From NCBI GenBank assembly GCA_048213135.1, contig PS015034.1, positions 189,360 to 217,226 on the forward strand: a stretch of DNA of 27,867 nucleotides, read 5' to 3'. The notes beneath the pieces were generated by a model. The model did not search any database and was not told the DNA's origin. It worked only from the letters and a program-made list of their open reading frames with translations. This document shows, piece by piece, positions 16,408 through 27,300 of the stretch. Made by a program: the position numbers and the translations under genes. Within the stretch, counting starts at the first letter, position 1. Every line of letters begins with the position of its first letter. This DNA is from Reclinomonas americana ATCC 50394. Its lineage: Eukaryota; Jakobida; Jakobea; Jakobida.

Positions 16408-16471
16408 CACACACGCTCTCAGTCACACGGCAAAACGACGCGCGAGTATCTGTCTCTCATTGTCTCTCGCA
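16408..16471. promoter_or_regulatory. 64-bp divergent promoter between kinesin and TAF12
   Basis: Only 64 bp separate the two start codons (CAT at 16405-16407 on minus, ATG at 16472 on plus). Both 5' UTRs and any core promoter must lie here or overlap neighbouring coding sequence. The segment is mixed-sequence with CTCTC motifs; no TATA box is seen. The function is inferred from geometry alone. Confidence 0.5.
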
Positions 16472-16635
16472 ATGGCGTCGGCGGGAGCGCGTGACTTGGA
16501 GAGCGCGCTTCCTCGTGAGCGACTGCAGCGGCTTCTGGATGAAGTCGATGCCACGTTTACACTGGACCCGGAAGTGGAGGAAGTGCGTGTGTGTCTGACA
16601 ATGTGTGACAATGAGGAAGAGTGCGCGCGCGTGTT

Positions 16636-16676
<41 letters not shown>
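16472..16676 (+). CDS. TAF12: TFIID subunit 12 (TAF12), N-terminal exon, truncated by gap
   Basis: TAF12 is a histone-fold subunit of TFIID (and SAGA) that pairs with TAF4; nuclear. Exon 1 is 16472-16582 (37 codons, phase 0) with donor GTGCGT; intron sequence and a GT microsatellite follow until the gap at 16677. The segment RERLQRLLDEVDATFTLDPE followed by VEE matches the start of the TAF12 histone fold (family pattern KLQDLVREVDPNEQLDEDVEE). The short N-terminus suggests a small protein consisting mainly of the fold. The rest of the fold is not visible and would be in the gap 16677-17089. A likely C-terminus lies on the minus strand at 17710-17853, in a block I infer to be reversed. The family is assigned on one helix and loop only, hence moderate confidence. 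Confidence 0.72.
16639..16676 (+). repeat. (GT)n microsatellite at gap edge
   Basis: About 19 GT units in the first TAF12 intron run directly into the N gap, a probable cause of the assembly break. Confidence 0.9.
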
Positions 16677-17089
16677 NNNNNNNNNNNNNNNNNNNNNNNN
16701 NNNNNNNNNNNNNNNNNNNNNNNNNNNNNNNNNNNNNNNNNNNNNNNNNNNNNNNNNNNNNNNNNNNNNNNNNNNNNNNNNNNNNNNNNNNNNNNNNNNN
16801 NNNNNNNNNNNNNNNNNNNNNNNNNNNNNNNNNNNNNNNNNNNNNNNNNNNNNNNNNNNNNNNNNNNNNNNNNNNNNNNNNNNNNNNNNNNNNNNNNNNN
16901 NNNNNNNNNNNNNNNNNNNNNNNNNNNNNNNNNNNNNNNNNNNNNNNNNNNNNNNNNNNNNNNNNNNNNNNNNNNNNNNNNNNNNNNNNNNNNNNNNNNN
17001 NNNNNNNNNNNNNNNNNNNNNNNNNNNNNNNNNNNNNNNNNNNNNNNNNNNNNNNNNNNNNNNNNNNNNNNNNNNNNNNNNNNNNNNNN
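16677..17089. other. Assembly gap (413 N)
   Basis: The gap separates the TAF12 first intron from a block (17090-17853) that appears reversed. Remaining TAF12 histone-fold exons are expected in this interval or in the true junction with the flipped block. Confidence 0.85.
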
Positions 17090-17629
17090 AGCGACGACGG
17101 CAGTGTGCGCTTCTGGTCGGTGCGCACCGGAGTGCTGTTTGCGCAACGCAACCACGCCGACGACGGTCCAGTGACGGGTCTCCACGTGACGAGCAGTGCG
17201 GCGGAGACCATTGTCGGCTGCTTTGCACACACCGGCATGGTGCGAGTGTGGACCATTCGACCCTCGCCGTTGCCGGCGTCGTCGTACATGGGCGACAAGC
17301 CGGTGGTCGAGGAACTGTTATGCGTCAACAGTGGCCTCACCCGAGTGCGCTCCTCGTGCCTCACTCGCGACGGCTGGCGCCTGATTTTGAGCGCCGACAA
17401 CGGCAGCGTGGTAGCCGTTGCGCTGGCCACCGGCCAGTGCGCGCAAGTGCAGGCCAGCACGCACGACGACGACGACGATTTTGACGAAGCAAGAATGTGC
17501 AGCCTGCTCGCCCCGCTGCCGGCCTCCGTGCGCGCCGTGCTGCACGTGGCACCGCACTCGACCCAGTGCGTGTCACTGATGGAGGCCCCGCGAGACTCGG
17601 GCGCCCCGCCGCACCACTTGCATGTTTAG
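17090..17629 (+). CDS. WD40 C-terminal segment, probably the end of the NACHT-WD40 protein (misoriented)
   Basis: The open frame begins at the gap edge with SDDGSVRFWSVRTGVLF, the second half of a WD repeat. It continues with a further degenerate repeat (GMVRVWTIRPSPLP), an Asp-rich patch (DDDDDFDEA, about 17466-17490) and stop TAG at 17627-17629. The minus-strand gene to the right stops at 17889 with VRAVAIDSQLRVAVG, the first half of a WD repeat, in phase 0. This segment also begins in phase 0, so flipping the block joins the two halves into one blade. No other gene in the window could own this fragment. The alternative is an independent plus-strand WD40 gene whose 5' part is lost in the gap at 16677-17089. 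Confidence 0.8.
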   Translation, partial: SDDGSVRFWSVRTGVLFAQRNHADDGPVTGLHVTSSAAETIVGCFAHTGMVRVWTIRPSPLPASSYMGDKPVVEELLCVNSGLTRVRSSCLTRDGWRLILSADNGSVVAVALATGQCAQVQASTHDDDDDFDEARMCSLLAPLPASVRAVLHVAPHSTQCVSLMEAPRDSGAPPHHLHV

Positions 17630-17709
17630 CAAACTGTGTAAAACTGTATAACAACAAGTCATCATCGATTGCATTGCGTCCACACTCTGTCATAGTCAGC
17701 CACGCCCTC

Positions 17710-17853
17710 TCACGGCCGTGGACTCTTCTTCGCCGCCACAGCCTGCTGTGGTGGCATACCCAGAGTCATTCCTGCAGCCGCCCCTGCCGCTGGTGCACTT
17801 GCCGCTGCAGCAGCCGCAGCCGCAGCAGCCGCAGCTCCCGACGACGATGACGA
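17710..17853 (-). CDS. Ala-rich C-terminal coding fragment, possibly the TAF12 C-terminus (misoriented)
   Basis: Reading minus from the gap edge at 17853, a frame runs as a Ser stretch, then GAAAAAAAAAASAPAAG, then MTLGMPPQQAVAAKKSPRP and TGA at 17712-17710. It lies 80 bp from the stop of the WD40 fragment, tail to tail. If block 17090-17853 is flipped, this fragment reads in the same direction as TAF12 exon 1 and directly follows its gap, while the WD40 fragment joins the NACHT gene. Assigning it to TAF12 rests on that geometry; the residues themselves are not diagnostic, and Ala-rich tails are not a TAF12 hallmark. It could instead be a chance frame in GCN-repeat DNA. Confidence 0.45.
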   Translation of the reverse strand, partial: SSSSSGAAAAAAAAAAAASAPAAGAAAGMTLGMPPQQAVAAKKSPRP

Positions 17854-17888
17854 NNNNNNNNNNNNNNNNNNNNNNNNNNNNNNNNNNN
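17854..17888. other. Assembly gap (35 N)
   Basis: The gap separates the reversed block from the minus-strand NACHT-WD40 gene. It falls inside a WD repeat of that gene. Confidence 0.9.
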
Positions 17889-20800
17889 GCCGACGGCCAC
17901 CCGCAGTTGCGAGTCAATGGCCACGGCTCGCACATCGGCGTCGGTGTCGCGAGCCTGCAGGCGGCGAATCACTTGTCCACTGTCCAGGGCCCACACCCGC
18001 GCGAGACCGGCACATTCGCCCGTCACGCACAACACGCCGTCGCTCGACAGGACCCACACGGGCCGGACGGCGTTTAACCGTCGCAGCTCCACACCGGTGG
18101 CGGTGGACCACAGGCGAATGGTGCCGTCTGCGATAAAGAGTCAGCGCGAAAAAATAGCAGATAGAGAGAGACACAAACGTACCGAGGCTGCTCGTGAGAG
18201 CACGCGCGCCATCGTCACCCAACGTCAGCATCGACGTAATGGCCGCTGCGTGGCCGCGTAGTTCGCAGACGCGCGCCAGCCCATCATCGCCGTGGAGAGC
18301 CAGCACTTCGACACCGCCGTCCGGTCGATCAACGAGCACATAGTCGCCGAGTGGACTCACCGCCACGCAGGAGGCACCCGTGGCGGTGAGAGATGCCCAC
18401 GGCAGTGAGCACGGTGGCGGCATGCGAACAAAATGTCGATTGCAGGCACGCTGGAGCACTGTGTACGTGGGATAAAAAACGTGAGCGTGGCGGGACAAGG
18501 GGGGATGTTCAAAGCACACAGCCTCCTCACCCATCGTGACATTGACACGACATGTCGCTAATCTGGGATCCTCAGTGGCGGCCACGTGTGCCAGTGCATC
18601 GGCAAATACCGCGCGCTGACACCGATCTACCAAAAACGCCATCACACCGACCTGCAGCGATGCATTTTCAGAATATATAAAGGCCCTGAACGGGAACAAC
18701 AAAAGAGCAGTACCTGACGATCGAGAGAGCACCGGCCGAGAGACGACGCTGCAAGCACCTCCACTCCCCACTCTGCATCTCCAGTCTGACGCAAGAGAGA
18801 AGGAAGTGTGAGCAGGACACCGCAATCAAGACGGCGGAGTCAGAGACGCAACTGCGCGTCCAGCAACAGCCTCACTCCACGATTCGACGGCAACCTCGCA
18901 GTGGCGGGCGGCAAAGTACTCAAAGAATGTGCGGTGGATGAACGATAACGGCGTGTCGCCGCCGCCCGCCGTTAATAGAGCCTGCGTGACAAGGGAAGTC
19001 AGGAAACCCCACAAGAGCCATTCATCATGAGCACCAGAGTGTGTACGCACCGCACGACGGAGCACGGCCATTTCGTCCTCGTCGAATCCGCTTAACGCAC
19101 GCGACCAAATGTGCTGACACTTGCGTAACCGCCGCGCGCACTGTTGGAGGAGGCTGCGTCTCGCCAGTGTCGTCTGTCGCACGCTCTCCGGCAGCAAGTC
19201 CGACGGTAATGCCAGCTGTGTTGCACGAGTAAGGCAGCTGAGAAGCACATCACCCTGTCGCTCCCTCTCACCTTCTCCTCGCAGTCACGCAGCTGGAGCG
19301 AAATGGCAATGGCCTTGTCGTCACTCTGTGTGCGCCACAGCATGTCAGTACACAGAAGAAGAAAGGAGCACAAAGGTGGTGGCAACAAGAGAAACGCAAC
19401 CATGTGGGGCACCGACACGAGTCCAGCCTCCAGCATGTCGCCGGCCACGGCCGTCGAAAACGCCAACACCATGGTTTTGAGGTCGGCGACGGGGTGCGGG
19501 AATCGCTTCGCAAAGTCGTACTCGTCCAGCTCCCGGTCGAGCCACCAATCGAGAAAGTGATCAAACACCTCCGCTCGCGTGATGCTCGTCCCTGGCGTGT
19601 GGCGACGCACAATGCGCATGAGTGCGCGCGTGATCATTTGGAGCAGGAACGGCTGCACAGCAAAGTAGAGTGAGTACTGGTGTACACCGATGCGACACCA
19701 AGACGGGAGGCGACACCACCCACCGAGTCAATCAGCATGCCGAGACCAGGCACCTGAAACACGCGCTCCCCATAGTCGTGCCACTGGAGGATTTTCTCGC
19801 GTTCCGCAAACCTGCAATGGGCATTGGATGAGGTGCTGCACCACTGTACATACACGCAACAGGGCATCACCACTGCCCACCGATGGTGAAACAGCGCAAT
19901 CTCCTCCTCGACCACCGGCCGCAACACACACTGCCGCAACACAAACGGCGACGGCGGCGCAAAGTACGGCTCCCACCGGTCGCCAATCACGCTTTGCACG
20001 TACTCGCGTCGACATGTGATGACCAGCGTGGTATCCCAAGCCTTGTGGAGCGTGTCAGAACCACGGGCAAAGGAGCAAGGGAGAGAGAGAGGCAATCACC
20101 TGCAGCGAGTGATGCGTGTACAGATTGACGTGCTCATCGTCGCCATACTCCACCTCGTCGTAGCCGTCCAGCACCAGCACAAACCGCCACGCGCGTTGCA
20201 GCAGAGGCAGCTCACTCCTGGTGAATCCCGCTTGCACCAGCAGCCACGGCATGAGCGCGCCGGGCGTCATGACAAACTCGCGCGGAATGTGTCCGATCCG
20301 CGCATACAGAGGCACGACCGACAGCTGCCGTGTGCCCTCGCCTCCGCGAAAGTCAAAGTCCGCCCACGTCCGCGTCACCAGCTCACACGCCAACTCGCTC
20401 TTCCCGCTGCCAGTCCACCCGAGAACGAGAAGCACCTGCAGAGAGCGAAGAGTGAGCGAGCGTTGCGTTGCTGTTGTCCACAAAAGAGACACACCTTCTC
20501 CGTGTCACGATGCGCCACAAACTCATGCAGTAACCGCTGCGCAGTGCACTCATCACGCTCACACAAGCAGTCCTCCACCGAGCGAAACGCACGCACGCCC
20601 ACCTGTACAAATCATCAGACAAAGTAGACACGATCCGAGAGGCTCGGAACACCACACAAGTCAGCACGCAACAGAGCCCGTGCTCTGCTGCCACGCGACA
20701 ACGGCATTGGAGACGGCCTCGGCTCTTCTCCCCAGCATCCATCGATCACACATGGCCATCAGCTTGGTCTCCACTAACAACTGTCGTCGATGCTCATCAT

Positions 20801-21046
20801 CATCCTCCTCTCCAGCAACAACAACAACATCATCATCATCATCANNNNNNNNNNNNNNNNNNNNTCGTCGTCGACATGCATCAATCCCTGCCATGAAGAT
20901 CCCGAGTGTCGCTGCTGCTCTTGTCGCTCAATGACGACATCATCATTCCCATGCTCTTCATCACCACCACCACTGTCATCATAATCATTGTCGCTGCCAC
21001 TCAAGTCGAGCTGAATACATGAGAGCATCCATCGACGAGAGTGCAT
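17889..21046 (-). CDS. NACHT-WD40 STAND NTPase
   Basis: Signal-transduction ATPase of the STAND class; the NACHT switch normally oligomerises after the WD40 sensor binds a ligand. Exons: 21046-20673 (with 20-N gap), 20602-20495, 20435-20100, 20041-19881, 19811-19724, 19652-19401, 19325-19272, 19215-19051, 18981-18853, 18785-18714, 18651-18552, 18458-18183, 18127-17889; all assessable phases agree. The N-terminus is acidic with an Asp run at the gap. NACHT: Walker A GWTGSGKS, Walker B FVLVLDGYDEV (the DGxDE form), sensor-like LVITCRREYV, then helical FLLQMITRALMRIV and FIHRTFFEYFAARH, characteristic of the NACHT-associated region. WD40 blades follow (TIRLWSTATG, LARVWALDSG). Total is about 960 aa including the piece at 17090-17629. 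No effector domain (death, TIR, caspase) is recognised at the N-terminus. The gene is divergent from calpain with 103 bp between starts. Confidence 0.87.
20822..20887 (-). repeat. GAT/GAC trinucleotide tract coding for Asp, with a 20-N gap
   Basis: ATC-type repeats flank N 20845-20864 in the first exon of the NACHT-WD40 gene. On the minus strand they read as consecutive Asp codons on both sides (HVDDD before the gap, DDDDD after). The repeat length, and so the reading frame across the gap, is not determined here. Confidence 0.8.
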
Positions 21047-21149
21047 GGCGCGCGCGCGTGTGATTGATTGCGTGACAGAGAGAGAGGCGCGCGGAATTTC
21101 ATTGATGTGACGGTTTCGTTTTTTTCGCGCGTTGCGTGGAGAGAAGTGG
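21047..21149. promoter_or_regulatory. 103-bp divergent promoter between the NACHT-WD40 and calpain genes
   Basis: Start codons lie at 21046 (minus) and 21150 (plus). The interval contains an alternating GCGCGC stretch (about 21047-21058) and a T-run (21119-21125) but no TATA box. The bidirectional role is inferred from geometry. Confidence 0.5.
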
Positions 21150-24100
21150 ATGTTGTTTGTCGATGAGGAGTTCCCGGCGACGAGTGCGTCGCTGCTGGGC
21201 CCGCTTGTCAGCGAGCATCGCGTGGTGTCTGCTGGTGTGACGCGCGTGCCTGTTCGCTCCTGTATCTTCTGTTCCGAGTGTGACAAGTCGTGCACACAGT
21301 GAGTGCGTGGCGGCGTGTGAGTGAGGCTGGGTTTCCGGTGACGAGTGGTGTGCGGCCGCAGCTGTTCACGGGCTTGCCGAATGCGGTGCGACAGGGATCG
21401 CATCGTGATTGCTTTCTGTTGTCCGCTTGCGCGGGTGAGTGTCGCTGTTTCTCGCACATCGATGTGTGTGTTGGTGCTGACCGTGGTCCAGTGCTGGCCG
21501 CGCATCCGGAGCGCTTGCAGCAGCTGTTTGTCACGCGCGAGTTCAACGAAGAGGGGCGGTGAGGATGTCTTGCTATTTTCGCTTTTCTCACACACACACA
21601 CACACACTGATCACGCCACCGCACTGCAGGTATGAGCTGCGGTTTTTCCGTGATGAAGAGTGGCGATCTGTGGTGGTCGATGATCACATTCCGTGTGACA
21701 AGGACGGGCAGCCGGTGTTTGCGTCGAGTGGAAATGGTTGGTGGCGCACGACGCGCGCGATCTCATTGCTTGTGTGTGGTCAGTCGCTGATCGTGATTTT
21801 GGCGTGCAGCGGGTGAGTTCTGGATCTGCATCCTCGAAAAAGCGTATGCAAAGAGCTACGGTAGCTATGCGGCATTGGAGTTGCGCTCTCCCGCTCGCTG
21901 CATGCGGTACCCACCACGATCTGATTGCTGATCTTGCGGCAGTGGCGGCAACGTGTCGGAGACGCTGTACGACCTCACCGGCTGCCCGGTGAACGACATC
22001 AATCTGCACGCCGACGACATACAAGAGAGCATCAGCAGTCGGGCGCTGTGGCGAGACATGTGCTTGTGGCTGGTCAACGAGTTGCGTGTTGTTGATGGTG
22101 AATCGTCGCTCGGCTCCGGTTGCTCATCCCGGAGCGCAGCTGCATCATGGGTTGCGCGTTCACGTGTCCCGACGAGCAGGCTGTACCACACACTGAGTAT
22201 CATGGCATCATCCAGAATCAGTTGCGTGCTGTCCGCAAGCATGCAAGTCTTTCTGTGCAGTTCCCTCACCGCGCGCGCTGGTGGCAGTGCGTACGGAGTG
22301 CTTGCGGCACGAGAAGTCGGTGCGGAGCAGGTGGTGCTGGTGAAGAACCCGTGGGTCTACGAGGCCACATGGGATCAGAGTGCCAAGTTGGCGCGCAAGT
22401 TGGGGGTGCGCTGCGTCACTCGCGTGGTGTAGAAGAACTCCTAAGCGCCTCCTCATGCACGCACGCCACAGCTTGACATCCCCGAAGACGGTACCTTTTG
22501 GATGCCGTTCCAGACCTTCTGCAAGTTGTGTGTCTCCTCACGCCTGTCAGGCACAGTCTGGGGTGCTGATAGGCGCGCGCCCGCAGGTTATTCAACCGAC
22601 TCTACACGTGCCACTTGCTGGACGACGGAGCGCAACGGGGAGAAAAGAAAATGGTAGCGCGGTCGGAGGGTGTGTGGTTGTGCGACTCTGACAAGTGACG
22701 TGCGTCGTGCAGGGAGAGTGGAAGGGCGAGACCGCCGGCGGCTGCTCTGATTTCGTGACCTGGCGTCGCAATCCGGCGTTCCAGCTGACGGCGCGAGATG
22801 ACGGTGGGCAAACTTGCCGCGTGTGTGTCTCTCTGATGTGTCCCTCACATACTGTATTCCACGCCAGTGGAGGTGTTCGTCACGCTGTCACAGCCGAACC
22901 AGCGCGGCCGGCTGACGGACATTTCGTACCACCCCATCGGCCTCACGGTGGTGCAGATGAAGGGTTCGTCTGTTGCCCGACAGAGAGCGCTGATGCAGGA
23001 GAGCTGACTCGTCCCTTCGTAGCCGGTATCGCGCCACAGTGTTTGACAGTCGACAATTACACCAAGCTGCTCCGCACACGTTTCTGGAACAAGCGAGAAG
23101 GTGCAGCAATACTACTTGAGCACATGTGACTGCCTAGCGTGACTCACTGCTGCTGTATTCTGCTCGCAGTGTCGGTGTGCGTTCGCTTGCCGGCTGTCGA
23201 CACGTCGGTGGTGGTGGTTCCGTCCACGTATGCCGCCGGCGTCGAAACACCCTTCTGCATCACCTTCCGCACCGCTCGCGGTCGACTGAGTGTGGATGAG
23301 ATCGAGCGCACGGCGTTTGTGAAGCAGACCCTCCGCGGAACATTCAAACTAACGGCACCGCAGTACGTGCTGCGGCCTTCCGCACCCCCTGTCCACGCTT
23401 TTGTCTTCCTGCGTCAAATAGCGGCGACCGGTGGCAAGCGAGCACCTGCTGCTGCTGCTGCTTCACCGGCACTGTCGGCCTCCCCTCGATTGGCTGCTGT
23501 GGCCACCAGTGCGCGTGGCACTGCCTCACCCGTAACGTTTCGTTTGCATATCCTCTTCTTGTTCCTCTTGTTCTCTTTCTTTGCTGACGATGCCTTGTTG
23601 GTGTGTGCAGCCGTCGCGCCGGTCTCGCCGCACCATCAGCAGCCTCGGGCAGCCGCTCACGCTCGAGCAGTCCACCGGTGGTGCGTCGGCGAGCTGCAGC
23701 GCCTCCATCGGCAGCCGCATCGCGCGCCTCGCCATCGACGACCTCCACATCGCAAGCCTCGGCCTCTAGCACTCGACGCGCCGCCGCCCCCTCTCTCGCG
23801 ACAAAGGATCCCGTGACACCCACAGTCACTGGCGCTCCGCTCGGCATTGCGATTCGTGTGGTCCCCGGTCGCTCGTACTACGACCCTGCTGGCGCCGGCG
23901 CTGGCGTTGGCGTCGGCGACGACGACGGCGGCAGTCCGCAGCAGCTGTCTGCCTTGGACCCCGACGGCGCCTCGCACACTGACCTGTTCGAGGTGTCTCG
24001 AAGCATCGTGCTTGCCAGCACGGACCCGTGCACGCTGCTGGTCAGTGCCATGGTCCCCGCGCGACGGAGGGGTTCGGTAGCTGGCGAGTTTGAGCTTGAA

Positions 24101-24277
24101 GTGTGGATGCCGTGCGAGTTCTCGTTGCAGCTGGCTGAGCAACCTCCAAGGCCAGCAGCAGTGCCAGCGGCAGCAAGCACCGGCAAAAAAGCGCCGTCAG
24201 CACGTTCAGCGCCCCTCAATATGAGGGTGGCCCATCGGCGAGTGCAAACGTTAGGCGCCATGTACGCAGATTTGTAA
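21150..24277 (+). CDS. Calpain family cysteine protease with C2-like (calpain-type beta sandwich) domains
   Basis: Calcium-type intracellular cysteine protease, clan CA family C2. Exons: 21150-21234, 21300-21434, 21492-21558, 21630-21736, 21810-21879, 21943-22080, 22140-22220, 22288-22405, 22472-22524, 22587-22653, 22713-22803, 22868-22963, 23023-23100, then 23170 to about 23362, a poorly resolved linker exon near 23410-23530, and 23611-24277. Protease core: LFVDEEFPATSASLL, catalytic Cys in QGSHRDCFLLSACA, VVVDDHIP, EFWICILEKAYAKSYGSY, catalytic His in NHAYGVL (codon split by the intron 22221-22287), catalytic Asn in VLVKNPW, and DGTFWMPFQTF. Then calpain domain III (GEWKGETAGGCSDFVTWRRN; VVVVPSTYAAGVETPF) and a second C2-like region near 24000-24130. 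No EF-hand tail is seen. Odd: the Cys block reads HRDC where the family has GDC. The 23410-23780 linker is Ala/Ser/Arg-rich and its frame is ambiguous. Confidence 0.92.
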
Positions 24278-24341
24278 AACGCAGCGAGTTGTCCTTCACG
24301 CCCGTGAGTGTTCCTGTCTTTTAGAGGAGAGAGCACACCGC

Positions 24342-27300
24342 ATGTCGGTGCACCCCTCACTGTCGTCACTGACGACCACATGTGCGAGTTTGCAGCGTCA
24401 GCTCGACAAGTGGCCACAGTCGTGTGATGCTGTGTTGGCACTGCTCACCGAGTCCACACGCTCGCTGCTGCTGTCGCATGGTGCGCGCACTGCAACACAC
24501 ACACACACACACACACACGTACACACGCACACCATACACCTCGCTCACACTCTCATGTGTCACAGGCGCACCGAGCTCGTCGACTCAGCGATTGGCGCGG
24601 GAAGCCGGCTTGCCTCGCGCACTGGGGCGCTTCCTCTCTCTGACCAGTGGTGGTGCGACGGATGAGGTGCTTGAGCAGGCGCAGGGTAATGCCATTCGCG
24701 CGCTCAGTTTGCTCTTTGGTGACGGTGCGTGTGCTCCTCACGCACGCACACCCACATTTGCGCGCGATTGTTGACGACGATGTGTGCATGCAGATGACCC
24801 TGCGGCGCTGCAATCGTTTGTCGAGGAGGATGCAGACACAGGCTACATCGTGCTGGACGGCTTGGTCCACGCGCTGCAGACATCGGCGGTGGCAATCAAT
24901 GTGGTGCACTTGCTGTCCAACTGGGCCGACGGTAAGCGTGTGTGTCATACACAGAAAAAGAGTTGTCGCCGTGGCCGCTCACATGCTTGTGTGTCGAGAC
25001 AGTTGAGGGTAAGCTGCTGGGCATGTTGGGAGCTCGCAGGGCGGCGACGCCGCTGCTCCGGTTGCTTGTGGAACCACGCGATGAGGCGATTGTGTGTCGG
25101 GTTGCTCCACTCTTGGCGTTCGTGTGCCCGCCCACGTCAGCATCCGAGGAAGCCAGGCAGGTGGTCGATGCGCTGGGCCGGCTCATCGATCCCGATAATG
25201 GTGCTGGTCTCTCAAAGCCGGCGGTGGTGGCCGTGGTGCGAGCCATTCGAGACATGGCTTTCCGTTTCGTGATCTCGCGANNNNNNNNNNNNNNNNNNNN
25301 TTGTATGGCAGTGTGATCCGCACACCGTCTGACTTTGTCGTCTCCCGCTGCAGGGCATTCTGCCGTGCGAGGTCGCTCGCTTCGACAGCTGCTACTGACC
25401 AGCAGGGTTCATGTGTCGCTGTCGAAGGCATTATTGCAGCGAGACGATGATGTCCGTGCGGACATGATTGCCGCCATTGCCTGGATCATTGCTGGTGGGC
25501 GTGTCTCTCTCTCTCTCTCGGTCTCACTTGCCGATGTCTCAGTGTCTGAGGCACGTGTTTGTTGCCATTACTCCACAGATGATGCCACAGATGACGAGCA
25601 CCCGCCCGAGGACCTATTCAGCATTCCACTGGTGAAGTGCGCCAGCGACATTCTGCTCTCCAGTGGGCGCCCATCTGCGGATTGGTACCGACAACATGCG
25701 GCGTTGTTTGTGGCCAACCTNNNNNNNNNNNNNNNNNNNNCTGCAATCACGGTATGCAGTTGGGGTGCGCGTGTCGGGTCATAGTGTGCTGCAGTGTGCT
25801 CATGCCACGCATGGTGAACAAACAAACAGCACGGGGTCGCCGCTTCATGGCCGAGTCCAACAGCATCCCTCCCCTGATGAAAATCATGAGAACGGTGTGC
25901 GAACTGCCTGGCAACGCATGCGTCAAACAGTACTGTGCGCTGGCGATCGGACGCATGTGCAACGGTTGTCCGCCTGCACGGAACGCCGTTCGCGAGGCCG
26001 GTGGTGAACAGCTGTTGCAGCAGCTGCAGGATGCACCGGCCGGTGCCCAGGTGGCGGAAGCAGCTGCTGTCGCACTGACACTGCTGCGCGCGAACACGAA
26101 CGCGGATGAGAGTGTGACACCAGGTGAGTTGGACGCGCATGTTGGGGCGCGCAATGCGCCTAATCCTGGTCGTGCAGCTTCGCAGACGACAGTGCCAGCG
26201 GCCGCCGCGGCGGCTCCAGCACCAACGCAAGCGCAGAAAGGCAAATTCGGGTTTGGTGGCGCTAGTTGCGTTGGCCATGTTCGCGATATGTGATGCAAGC
26301 GTTGTAAGCTGACTTCATGTCGATGATGTTGCTGTAGAACCGCTTGGAACAGGTGAGTCTGAGATGGGGCGGGAGGATATAGGTTTTTGTCTCCTATGTT
26401 TCTAACTCGAAGTTGTGCATGTCAGTGGCACCCACTGCAGCGGCATCTGTGGCAACAGCAGCGACTCCGGTGCCTGCAGCAACCGCACCGGCAGCAGCAG
26501 GACCTTCTGCTGTACCTCCTCCAGCAGATGCACCGAAACGAACATTCGGCTTTGGTGGCATAAGTTGCGTCATTTGTGCTCGTGAAAACGCCGTGCTCGG
26601 TGCTGACAGGTGCGCGCTGTTTTACAGAGGCTGCTGCGCCAGGTGAGTCGGATGTGTGTGTATGCCATCAGTGCCTCTGTCGCGCAGTGTGTCTGACATG
26701 GACTTCAACAGCAACTGTCGCGCCAGCAGGAGCAGTGGCAGCAGCAGCACCTGCGACAGCAGCAGCAACTCCGCCAACAAGTGCACCGAAACCAGCTTTC
26801 GGGTTCGGTGGAAGTTGCGTTGATTGATGTGTGCAAGTTGTCTGTTGATTTGTGCTGAGTGCATGTCTGCGGCGTTGGTGTTGTGCAGAGTTGGGGACGG
26901 CAGGTGAGTCGGACACGTGTGTGACTGTCGCTGTGTAGCGTGTCTGACTTGGACTTGTGTAGCACCTGTCGCACCAGCAGCAGCACCAGCAGCCCCAGCA
27001 CCAGCTCCGGAAGCAGGAGGTGCGGCTGCGGCCACTCCACCAGCAGCGGCACCAAAGCCAGCTTTTGGGTTTGCTGGAAGTTGCGTTGGTTGATTTGTGC
27101 AGGTTGATTTGGTGCACTTGCTGATTGTATGTCTGTGGGATTGTTGTCGCACAGAGCTCGGGATGGCAGGCGAGTCAAGTGCGTGTGTGTGATGGTCTCT
27201 TTGCTGCGTCTGACTTTGATTTTTAGCATCTGCACCACCAACGGCAGCCCCAGCAGCAGCACCAGCAGCGGCAGCAGGGAGTGCGGCTGCGGCCACTCCA

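Noticed and set aside
20661-21046. Poly-Met or poly-Leu frame near the 20-N gap
   Set aside because: The alternative frame of a GAT repeat gives runs of Met. The Asp frame continues on both sides of the gap and leads into the NACHT exons.
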